Part shown: one piece after another, positions 1 through 9,954 of the stretch
Layout of the letters: each line of letters begins with the position of its first letter
Numbering within the stretch: the stretch's first letter is position 1
The notes under the pieces: model-generated
Databases searched by the model: none
What the model was told of the DNA's origin: nothing
What the model saw: only the letters and a program-made list of their open reading frames with translations
Made by a program: the position numbers and the translations under genes
Source: Juglans regia
Lineage: Eukaryota > Streptophyta > Magnoliopsida > Fagales > Juglandaceae
NCBI RefSeq assembly: GCF_001411555.2
Contig: NC_049912.1
Coordinates: 22,763,722-22,827,721 of the forward strand
DNA length: 64,000 nt
Reading direction: 5' to 3'

Positions 1-393
1 TCGAGTTATCCCTACATTAGCACCCTTCCTTATCTTCCAAATACCCCCAGCTGGCAAAAGTGATTTAGCAGCACAAATACTTCTATATACATAGGACAAC
101 TTACTACCCAAATGTGAATGAAAAAAATCTGTGGAAGGGAAATACTTAGCTTTATAAACGAGAGACATCAAGGAATTATGATTTTGAATCAACCGCTAAT
201 CTTGTTTTGCTAACAAAGCCAAATTAAAAAGCTCAAGATTCTTAAAACTCATACCACCTCGAATCTTTGAAGAACACATCTTTAACCAACTAAGTCAATG
301 TATCTTCCTTTCAGATTGACGTTGTCCCCACCAGAATTTAGCAAACAATCCTTATATTTTTTTACAAAAAGACTTTAGTACTAAAAAACAACT
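1..393 (-). mobile_element. LINE fragment C (5'-truncated, runs off left edge)
   Basis: Non-coding today. The sequence matches 3921-4285 of the neighbouring LINE (B) almost base for base over about 390 bp, for example the stretch around 250-360 against 4140-4250. It therefore derives from the part of the second ORF between reverse transcriptase and RNase H. Homology stops at about 393, immediately next to the 3' end of LINE A. It is a separate, independently truncated copy that continues beyond the window. No intact frame remains. Confidence 0.7.
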
Positions 394-2282
394 TTAAAAA
401 CTTAAAAGAAAGGAAAATAAAATTAAGAGGGATAACCTTTGGACTCAAACCCAATAATAGGGTATTAACAATTATATCAATCATTTCATTCTTCTTCCTC
501 CCTCTAGTATTTGGCTCTTTTATAACTAACTACTAAAAACACCAAGACTCCCACATTCTAATGATGTGAATAGACAAAGTTAGGTGGCGGCAACGACGTC
601 ATTGTGATGTGAGTGTATACGTTTGCATAGAGATTGTCGTTTGAGTAATCACATATTTAAATTTCGAGTGGAAAATGATAGTTAACCCCCTTAATTCTAT
701 TGTTCAATAATACCACATGGGTATTTTTTTAATGATTAAGTAAACGATTATTAGTGATGTTATTTTTTGTTTTTAATGGTTAAGGATGTTAAAAAAGTAT
801 TTTTTAGAACAATTTCATTCATAAGAATAGAAGAAAAATTGCAATGATGAAAAATGTAATTACACATCAACATCTAATAAGACTCTAGACTGAATAAAAT
901 TTGGACATTGTGACCACCACTGAACTGTATCATCCATAAGACGAGCATGTCTTGCAAGTAAATGTGTTGTTTCATTATATTGTCTCCCAACATGAAGTAC
1001 ATTAGAATTCTCAAAAGAAGAAATAAGTTTTTGGATCTTCGATAATATTTTTCTTATCTGGAATAGTTAGGTTCCTTAGAGACAATAGGTTGAATCACAA
1101 GTAAATAATCTCCTTCCAATAACAAACTATAAAAACTCAAATGTAAGATCATCTGTAAACACCTCAAAGTAGTCAAAGGCTCAATGTCATTCACTTCAAA
1201 CAACCCAACTTCTTTCCGACAGAAAGCAAATAAAACAACCCCTTTATCATTCCTTAAAACAACCCCCACGCTCCCAGCTTCAAAAGAATGAAACAAAGCA
1301 TCATCAAAATTAAGCTTTATCATAACTTGCAAAGGAGGTTTCCAATAAAGAATGATGTCCTTAAGTACAATCGATTGTTGCAATTTACCCCTCGGCATAT
1401 GCCAAACAATTATCAAATACATCATTAAGCCTATAGTTAGAATTATGAAATAACTTCATATTCCTATATTTGCCAAACACCCCAAGAAATAGTAATAAAA
1501 CGTGAAACTGAAGTTATATCATATTGCATCAAAACTCCAATCAAATCAGAATAATAACTCAATTTCTAGAAAATGCATAACAAAAGGACAACACACATGC
1601 ATCAATATTTTCACATCAAGACAACTCCAAAAGATATGACAGCAATCTTCCACTACCAATGAGCAAAAAGAACAATCCACATTAGAAATAACCAGGGGTG
1701 TAAGGAATTCAGTCTGGATTGGAAAAACCGACTGGACCGAACCATTCGATCAGAACAGGAGGTCAGTTTCAGTCCCATAAGTTGTGGACTGAAAAAATTC
1801 GGCCTATAAATTTTGGACTGGACCGGATCGGACCAAACTCCTATATATATTTTAAAAATACTTTTAATAATTTAATATATTATTTTTATATAGTAATTAT
1901 ATAAGTTAATGATGTAATTTTCATTTAATTTATTATCATTGATCATATAAAATATTATTTTTAATGAGTTAGTTATATAATCCACATTAATAATTCACTT
2001 AATTTTAATTTAGTAATTTGAATAATTTTTTATTAATTTATTTGAAAAAAAAGGATAAAAAATAAAAAATAATTGGGCCAGACCAATAGCTACCAATTTA
2101 ATCCGGTACTTATGGATGTCCGGTCCGGTCCGGGGAAAATGATGGACCAAAAATTTCGGTCAATCACCCCCCGGACCAGGTCAGACGGACTGATTTATAC
2201 CCTTAGAAATAACACTCCTCTGTAGCAAATTCAGTTTGTACAAAAACTACAAAAACTATCTTTACATTCTCTCCACCGAAAA
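394..2282 (-). mobile_element. LINE copy A, 5'-truncated, with RNase H relic
   Basis: Decayed non-LTR retrotransposon on the minus strand. An open stretch at 1054-1425 encodes an RNase H-like domain of the plant LINE type (FDDALFHSFEAGSVGVVLRN, then EGDYLLVIQPIVSKEPNYSR). It is closely similar to the RNase H domain of copy B at 2826-3212. The 3' untranslated part (about 400-1050) also matches 2290-2825. The 5' end is truncated at about 2280, where copy B's 3' end begins. The copy is interrupted by a hAT-type MITE at 1693-2205. No catalytic activity is expected because reverse transcriptase is missing. Confidence 0.75.
1693..2205. mobile_element. hAT-like MITE (513 bp) with 8-bp target duplication
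   Basis: The ends are CAGGGGTGTAA and, at the other side, TTATACCCTTA, an imperfect 11-bp terminal inverted repeat (8 of 11). The element is flanked by direct repeats GAAATAAC at 1685-1692 and 2206-2213. An 8-bp duplication with YARGGGTGTAA-type ends is diagnostic of the hAT superfamily. The interior is AT-rich, with GGTCCGG-type runs near both ends that are typical of plant hAT MITEs, and has no transposase. It sits inside LINE copy A. Confidence 0.8.
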
Positions 2283-2825
2283 TCAAAATAAAAACTCATA
2301 GTTTCCAATAAAGAAAAATAAAATTATGAGAGATAATCTTGGGTCTCAAACCCAAGAAGAGGGTAGTAACAACTATATCCATTGTTTACTTTTGCTTCCT
2401 CCCTTTGGTATTTGACTCTTTTATAACTGACTAATGAGAACACCTAGTCTTCCACATTCTAATGATGCAAATAGACAAAACTCGATCACGGCAACGACGA
2501 CGTTGTGATGCGAGTGTATACGTATGCATAAAGATTGCCATTTGAGTTATCACATATCTAAATTTCGAATGTAAAATGATAATTAACCCCCTCAATTCTA
2601 TTGTTCAATATTACCGCTAGGGTATTTTAATTTTTTTTTATGGTTAAGGAAGTGATTATTTGTAATTTTTCTTTTTCTTAAAGGTTAAAGACATTAAAAA
2701 AATATTTTTTTTATAACACTTTCATTTATAAGAATAGAAGAAACATTACAATGATGGACCATGTAATTACACATCAGTATCTAGTAAGATTCTAAACTAA
2801 AAAAAACTGGACATTGTGCCCACCA

Positions 2826-3212
2826 CTAAACTGTATCATCCACAAGATGAGCATACCCCTCAAGTAAATGGGCTGCTTCATTACCTTGTCTCTCAACATG
2901 AAGTACAACAGAGTCCTCAAAAGAAGAAAGAAGTCTTTGGATCTCATATATTATTTTTCTTTGTCTAGAATAGTTAGGTTCCTTAGAGACAATAGGTTCA
3001 ATCACAGATAAAGAATCTCCTTCCAATAACAATCTGGAAAAATCCAAATGCAAGATCATTTGTAAAGCCCTCAAAGAAACCAAAGCCTCAATGTCATCCA
3101 CTTCAAACAACCAAACTTCTTTCCGGCATAAAGCAAATAAAACATACTCTTTATAATTTCTTAAAATAACCCCACACCCCAGATTCTGAAGAATGGAACA
3201 AAGTACTATCAA
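2826..3212 (-). pseudogene. LINE RNase H domain relic (copy B)
   Basis: An open stretch of 128 residues resembling the RNase H-like domain (RVT_3) at the C-terminus of plant LINE ORF2. It shows LILNRNY-like GVILRNYKEYVLFALCRKE, then EALVSLRALQMILHL, then LLEGDSLSVIEPI and ERQGNEAAHLLEGYAH. The expected first catalytic Asp block is degraded. Its close paralogue lies at 1054-1425 in copy A. Confidence 0.75.
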
Positions 3213-4750
3213 AATTAAGATTTATTATACTTTGCAAAAACGATTCGAAAAAAGAATGATATCCTTATATACAATCGATTGATGCAATTTAATGGTACTG
3301 TACCCATCAACATATGTCAAACAATGATCAACTACATCATTAAGCATACAGTTAGAATATTGAAATAACTTCATATTCCTAAATTGCCAAACACCCCAAG
3401 AAATAGTAATAAAACGTGAAGTAGAAGTTAAATTATATTGCATCAAAACTCCAACCAAATCAGAATAAGAACTCAGCTTCCAGAAAAGACAACAAAATGA
3501 CAACGTACATGCTGTAATTTCAATTTTGTACAAAGAATATCCTTACATACTCTCCACCCAAAGTTCTTAACTTTGTTCGGAATATTTAGATTCCAGAATT
3601 GATGCCAAAAGGATGAGAAACGAAATCAAAGCTACCCGCACTAACAGTAGAATCAAATAATGTGACAGCAAGATGATATCCAGAATTTGCTAAATACAAG
3701 TAATTTTTAGTACCAATCCATACAAACTTATAATCTCAATCACTTGTGAATAAAGGAAGTTGTTCAATATCATTAGCAACAAAGGGAGGAAATATAGATT
3801 GAATCAAATCCATATCCCAATAACCATTAGGCTAATGCATAAGCATATTAACTTTCAAATCATCATGAATGACATAATTAGGTGGAAGAGACTCAGGTAA
3901 CCATAAAATTGGGAGTCATTTATCTTGAGTTATCTTTACATCAACACCCTTCCCTATCCTCCAAATATCCCAAGCTAGTATAAGAGATTTTGCAAAACAA
4001 ATACTTCTTAATACCCAAACGTGAATGAAAAAAATCTATGAAAGGAAAATACTTAGCTTTATAAACCCGAGACAACAAAGAATTAGGATTTAAATCAACC
4101 GCAACCTTGTTTTGCTAACAAAACCAAATTAAAAAGTTTAAGGTTCTTAAAATTCATACCACATCGCATCTTTGACCAACTAAGCCAATATATCTTCCTT
4201 TCAAATTGATGTTGACTCCACCAAAATTTAGCAAACAATCATTCCAACTCTTTACAAAAAGACTTCGATAATAAAAAATAACTCATGGTGTAGGTAGGTA
4301 CTGCATGCACAACCACCTTTATTAATACTTCTCTACCCTATTGTAAAAACAACTTCTCATTCCAACCTTGTAACTTATTCCAGACCTTATCTTTTAAACC
4401 CTTTAAAGTATTACATTTCGACCGTCCGATAAAAGAAGGAAGACCCAAATAGTGATCATGAGACTGTAAATTATACACATCCTAAATAGCCATAATTGCA
4501 TTAACTTCCTCAGCCTTTGTATTAGGACTTATCAAAAGTTCATATTTATTCATAAATCTACGAGGCTTTTCGTTCCCAAAATGAAAATCTAAAACAATTA
4601 TTACAAGTTTATGGGTTGGCAGGAGCTTTAGGACAAATTCGGACCCTATTGATCAATTTTTTATGTTCAGTAGCCTGAAGTAGAGAGAATAACCCCTCAG
4701 CACATAGAACAAACAAAGTACGGTAATAAAAGATCATCCTGACGCAACCC

Positions 4751-5344
4751 CTAAATTGCAGTAAATGAATAAGTAGGCACTCCATTAATAACCGCCTTAT
4801 AAGAGACTGAATTAATGCAAGATAATAAAAAAGCCACCCATCTTCGATCTAAACCAAGTTTCAACATGACGTTCTCAAGAAAAATCCATTTGACCCGATC
4901 ATAGATTTTACTCATATCCAACTTCAATAAAATCATACCACAACGACCCCTCTTCCTTCTACGGATACAATGCACAGCTTCAAATACCACAAGAACATTA
5001 TTCGTTATAAATCTACTCGGATAAAAAACACTCTAACTATTTGACACCACTAGGGGTAAAATGGTTTTTAGCCTATTAACAATAACTTTTGCAATGATTT
5101 TATATATCACATTGTATATGCTAATAGGCCTAAATTTTTGAATTTTCTCAGGCCTCTTCTTCTTTGGTATAAGAACAATAAAAGTCTCATTTAAAGCATA
5201 TGGAACTAGACCATGATTTAAAAAGTCTAAGACTGTCCGTATAACCAAACTCTCTACAATGTGCCAATATTTTTGGAAAAACATTAAACACAAACCATCA
5301 AACCCAATGCCTTTAGAGGGTGCATCTAAAATAAAGCATAGCAT
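4751..5344 (-). pseudogene. Reverse transcriptase relic of LINE copy B
   Basis: Two open stretches in different frames (5033-5344 and 4751-4990) carry the N-terminal fingers and first palm of a LINE reverse transcriptase. Visible blocks are DGLCLMFFQKYWHIVES, LIPKKKRPEKIQKFRPIS and LLKLDMSKIYDRVKWIFLE. The third block, with the catalytic Asp pair, is not found intact, so the enzyme is dead. Homology is to the RVT_1 family. Confidence 0.8.
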
Positions 5345-5996
5345 ACCTCATCAGCTAAATAGGGCTTCAAGAGATCATCATTCATTGCTATTGTGACCCT
5401 CAAATTGACAGCCTCAATCAAGTCTCCATACATGTTGGATAAGAAATTGTATATAAGTGTTGGAAATATGATAACACCAAAGAATCTAAAGCACGACCTT
5501 CAGTCCAACAACCAGAGTTATCTTTAAGCTACGATATAAAATTTCTTAAATGCAATTGTGAAGCCTTCCGATGAAAGAATTTAGAATTATGATCCTCTGA
5601 ATGTAACCATAAAGCCTTAGACCTTTGTTTCCACATCAACTCCTCACATTGCAGTAAAATATTAATATCATGTCTAAGGGAGTTCAAACTAGATCTGGAA
5701 AATAAAGATGAAGGGCTCTCTACTAAGCGAGTTAATTCCATTTTCTTTAATCGTAGCTGAGATTGCAAATTACCAAATTGACTACCCTACCAAAGTTCAA
5801 ATGTTGACTACATGAAAAGATAGCACTCAACAATTCTGAAACAACATCAACTGTTCTGATGATTGCCAAGACGTCTTAATAATGCCCTCACACCCTTTAG
5901 CCCCCACCCACATAGCCTCAAACCGGAAATGTTTAGAACCACGTCTCCAAGAACCAACTGAGCCATTGGTATTGAGGATCAAAGAAGTATGGTCAG

Positions 5997-7096
5997 TGTA
6001 GATGTAAAAGTTTGGCTAAGACTAGGTGACTAAGTTGATAAATTTGTATAGGATTAGACGACTAAAATGATAGAGTTTATCCTATCATTAAGTTGGTAAT
6101 TTTGGATGAATGTAAATTATTTATTGACTTTATCTATAACAATATTAAGTTTATCTAGGATGTATTAGAAGTTGTTTAGATAAGTCATAAGTGGAAAAAT
6201 CGAGTCCCAAGTAATCTGCATTTATCCAGATAAGAGGTTGATCTGAAATCTGCTACTGCAGTGAAAAGTTATTGCGAAATGTCAGCATTCTGTCAAGAGA
6301 CGACTTCGCGACCGTCAGCAGAGTCCTACTACAGATCATATTCCTACCAGACTAATTCCGTCAGTAGAGTCATACTGCAGATCAAACTCCTATCAGATTT
6401 GTTATGTCAGCATAATCCTACTTCAATTGGAATTGATTTTTAGATTGTTTATTTAATGGATCCTTTTGGTTAGGATCAGAAGAGATTCATATTTGCATAT
6501 TTTCTAGAGCACTTTCCAGTGCATATTTTGGTGAGGGATTTCCTTATAGAATTTTTATATTGTTTCTCTCAGAGAGTGGTACTTAAGTGTAAGAAACTTC
6601 TCTTCAGAATTTTCTAGTATTTATCTCTCTTTTTGAGTGTGTGCATACTCCATGTTGGAGAATTGATTGGTCAAGTTTCAGCCACTGGAGTTTCAGGAGA
6701 AATGCCAATATTTGAAGATCGTCAGAGGTTCTGGCTGCTGCTACGGTAGAAGACAAATGTGTCATTTGTTTGGTTAAGTAAAAATGTTACTTGACAAATG
6801 TTTTGTAATTGAACTTTACTTGGAATTGATTTTCAAATAATAAAATTGAATTTTCTGGGTTTGACTACCCCGTAGGATTTTACCTTTAAATAGTTTTTTA
6901 AAGGGTTTTCCTTCGATACCAATTTTGGTGTTACGCACTTCGTTTATTTTATGTTATTATTTAATTAATAAGTTGATAGTATGCTTGACGACTAACCAAT
7001 TTGTTGAGTATATTGGTAGATATTTTCGCTGCATTACGATACATGGATACTTCGGTAATTTCAGTTAGAATAAGAAGTAATAAAATTTCTAATCCA
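5997..7096. mobile_element. Probable solo LTR inserted in the LINE endonuclease
   Basis: A block of 1100 bp interrupts the LINE endonuclease between a minus-strand ERLDQFLANVDCLSLF stretch (about 7100-7175) and the following DHTSLIL block (about 5960-5990). It begins TGTAGATG and ends TAATCCA (TG...CA), has no coding capacity, and contains two tandem 46-bp units (6312-6357 and 6358-6403, both starting CCGTCAG) like LTR enhancer repeats. The flanking pentamers (GTCAG and GGATC) do not match, so either a solo LTR with an eroded target site or another type of insertion is possible. Confidence 0.5.
6312..6403. repeat. Two tandem 46-bp units in the putative LTR
   Basis: Units starting CCGTCAG at 6312 and 6358 share the pattern CAGAGTC.TACT.CAGATCA..., differing at about ten positions. 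Short internal repeats like these are common in LTR U3 regions, which supports the solo-LTR reading. Confidence 0.65.
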
Positions 7097-9035
7097 GGAT
7101 CCTAGGAATAAAGACAGGCAATCTACATTAGCTAGGAATTGATCTAGTCGTTCTTGAATATTAGCTACCACATCCCGCATATTAGATTAGGTAAACAAAG
7201 ATCCATCAGTATCGAGGCCTTTAAAACCACAATAATCAACAATCTCTTTAAAAATATTCAATTGTCCAACCATACGATTATAGTCTCCTTGCTTTTCACA
7301 TTGAACCAAAATCTCATTAAAGTCCCCAAAACAGAACCATGGACCCATAACTGAAGTACAAATAAATTTCAATAATTTGCACATCTCACAACGTTTTCAA
7401 GCTTTAGGATGCCCATATACTGTTGTTAGTCCCCACTTTAACCCCAATACCCCATCAATCACCCAAGCATCAGATTGATGCTTTGAATAAGACACTAGAT
7501 CTAGATTAGCATCTCAACGTCAAAACAATCCCAACCCACCACTACGACCATCGTAGCTAACTGCTAAACATCCAAAAAATTCCAACCCAAATTTCAACCT
7601 TTCTAAATTACAAACTAATAATTTGGTTTCCATAAAAAAACCAGATTAAGATCTTCTTTTCGAATTAAGTCCTAAAGGACTTGAATTTCTGTGGATTCCC
7701 AAGCCCCCGGGAGTTCCAAACTGAAGACCTTCATGATCGTCCATCAAAACCACCCCCACATAAAAAAGAAAACCATCTTGAGATTTAACCCTTTCGTATC
7801 TCCAGAGTTAACAAGACCAAATGAAGAATTGACATCAACAAGTCTTTTTGAGAGAGTTAACACTAACTAACCTGTGTCGTCGTGCCTCGAGGTCTTCCCT
7901 TTCTGGTGTTGTCGTCTCTGCAGGCGAGCAGTGTGCGAGATCGGAGCCCTCTTCCTTTTGTCCCCAAACTCCAACAAAATAGACTCCCTAAAATTATTCC
8001 TTAGCAGAAAAGACCCTAACTCTGATTGGCCAAAAACATAGTTAAAACCCAAGCCCATATTAGTCTTTAGCCCACACCCTTGGAAAGACATCACCCCAAG
8101 TTGCACTGCAAATGCCTTATTCTTCAACCATGCCCCATTATCGTGAGCCCCCACAACAATCACTCCAAGTCCAGTTGGGCCCAAACAAGAAACAAAACCC
8201 AAGCATGCATTTTAGATTTTGACTCACGACCATGTAAAGAAGACACATCTGGAATCTTTACCATGGCGTTACCAATTGACGAATCCCCTTCCTCCAGAAT
8301 AGTGGCCCTAGAACTAGAACTCCCATTCGGACTCAACTCACCACTCAGGAAATTACCCTCATTCTGGGTATCCTCATAGTTATTTTCTGCATGGTCGCTT
8401 TTTTCAAAATATTTTTCTGGAAACTAGAGCCACCACCCAAAGCCCACAACCATGCACCAAACGGAAACCCGTTTTTCTCATAGTCAGATCGATTAGCCCC
8501 CCCACAAAACACAATCTCGATTTTCATGATCCAATTTGCCACAACAATAGCAAAGATTGAGTAATTTTTTATACTTAAAACATACTCATACAATATGAGA
8601 ATCACCCAGTACCACTTGCTTTACTCAAGGTAATGACTTGTTAATATCTAGAGAAACATGAACTCGTGAAAAAATCCCCCACTCCGAAGAATTTGTTGGC
8701 AAGTCAATATATTCAACAACGCCAATAGAAGCACCAATCCATTTAACAATTTCACATGTCATTCATTTTAATGGTAAATCATAAATTCGAACCCAAAACG
8801 AGGCAAAATCCATTTTAATATCAGATGGTTTAAGATCCCCATTATAATGGAGGAGAAGGATTAAACTCTTATCAAAAGTCCAAGGACTATTACGAAGAAC
8901 ATTTTCTTGATCACCCAAATCAAAGAATTGTGCCAAGAAGAGATTTTCACCCAAGTCAAAAAATGTTACTCCTTGCATTAGATTGTAAACTTTTCGCATC
9001 ATCAATTTAAAGGCCTCTTTGTTGTAAAATGTTAA

Positions 9036-9490
9036 AAAAATATTAAAAGAAAATGAAAGAAAAAAAATCAAATATACTATGGGGCACGCCAAACCATACA
9101 TGCTGGGCAACCCCTAGCCGTGTCCATTTTGCGTACTTCTTTAATAAAAAAAAATTTCAATTGTTAAAATAATATTTTTTATTTAATTTTTAAATTTGTT
9201 CATTTTTTTCAAAAAAATACTTACAAGTCATTCACATCTTACAACTATACAAATTATTTCCTTCGTCATTTCAAACAATATGGAGATTAATTTTTTTGAT
9301 GTAAAATATGAACTATATTAAATATTTTTTTATCTATCAACTCAACAATGTTAAAAATAAAAATACTAAAACATCACATTTTTTTTTATTAATTGAATAC
9401 TCTCAGTCTGTCCTTACAAATATAAACATTTCCTTCCATCTTTTACTCTTTTTTGTTGTTTGAAAAAAAAATTAGTTAGATTAAATGATG
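9036..9490. other. AT-rich spacer, no gene seen
   Basis: Sequence between the LINE 5' boundary and the THAL promoter. It consists of A- and T-rich runs with no supported ORF, RNA gene or terminal repeats. Confidence 0.6.
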
Positions 9491-9495
9491 GAAAT

Positions 9496-9613
9496 TGGGC
9501 TGGGCATTCGGGTCATATTAGAGCTAGGGCCCATGAAGGTAATGGGCCTATACTCGCCTAGTTCAACCTCCAACCCCCAGTCATGGCGACGATATCATCA
9601 CTCATAAACCCTA
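9496..9613 (+). promoter_or_regulatory. THAL promoter: site II elements plus telo-box
   Basis: Site II motifs TGGGCY occur at 9496-9501 (TGGGCT), 9528-9533 (GGCCCA, reverse orientation) and 9543-9548 (TGGGCC), followed by a telo-box AAACCCTA at 9606-9613. In plants the pairing of telo-box and site II elements is characteristic of ribosomal-protein and ribosome-biogenesis genes (established knowledge). That fits the SSU-processome function of the gene that follows. The start site is probably within about 9620-9680 (inference). Confidence 0.7.
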
Positions 9614-9712
9614 CTTGCTAACGTACCACTTAGGGACCAGGGTTTTGGGGACATTTTCTGTGAAGTGTCGAGCGTTGAGACTACACGAGAGATTTCAAAT
9701 CCTCACCGAAAG

Positions 9713-9922
9713 GTAACTCAATTTTTTTACTTGTTTTTCATTGTAATATGCACTCTTTTCATGATTGGGATTTTATAGAAAACCCAACTCTCCGTTTTTT
9801 TAGTTGATATTTGTTCCCTGAAAGTGTTTTCAATGGAGGCAAACAGAGTCCAATGCGAAAATTTGTTATTGTTATTTATTTTATTTTATTTCATATCTGT
9901 GTAAGTTAAATCTATTCTGCAG
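9713..9922 (+). other. Intron in the 5' UTR of THAL
   Basis: The leader runs to ...CCGAAAG at 9712, then GTAACT opens an intron that ends ...TTCTGCAG at 9922. The second leader exon starts at 9923 and reaches the ATG at 9955. Both splice sites fit the consensus. 5' UTR introns are common in highly expressed plant housekeeping genes. Confidence 0.7.
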
Positions 9923-9954
9923 GCGTTATCGAAATCCTTATAAGGTGGAAGGCA

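Larger units (their letters stand above)
2283..9035 (-). mobile_element. LINE copy B, near full length, decayed (L1-type)
   Basis: A minus-strand L1-type element read from about 9035 down to 2283. In order it has: a DUF4283-like region (8763-9035, containing FFDLGENLFLAQFFDLGDQE); a zinc-knuckle remnant near 8500 (KNGFPFGAWL); an endonuclease relic (7187-7384, GPWFCFGDFNEIL); a linker (5529-5768, ALWLHSEDHNSKFFHR); reverse transcriptase pieces (5033-5344 with NETFIVLIPKKK and FRPIS; 4751-4990 with KLDMSKIYDRVKW); a region with a zinc-finger-like remnant; and RNase H (2826-3212, ending EAAHLLEGYAHLVDDTV). Frameshifts and stops separate all parts and the FADD-type catalytic box is not preserved. 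A 1.1-kb insertion splits the endonuclease. Confidence 0.85.
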
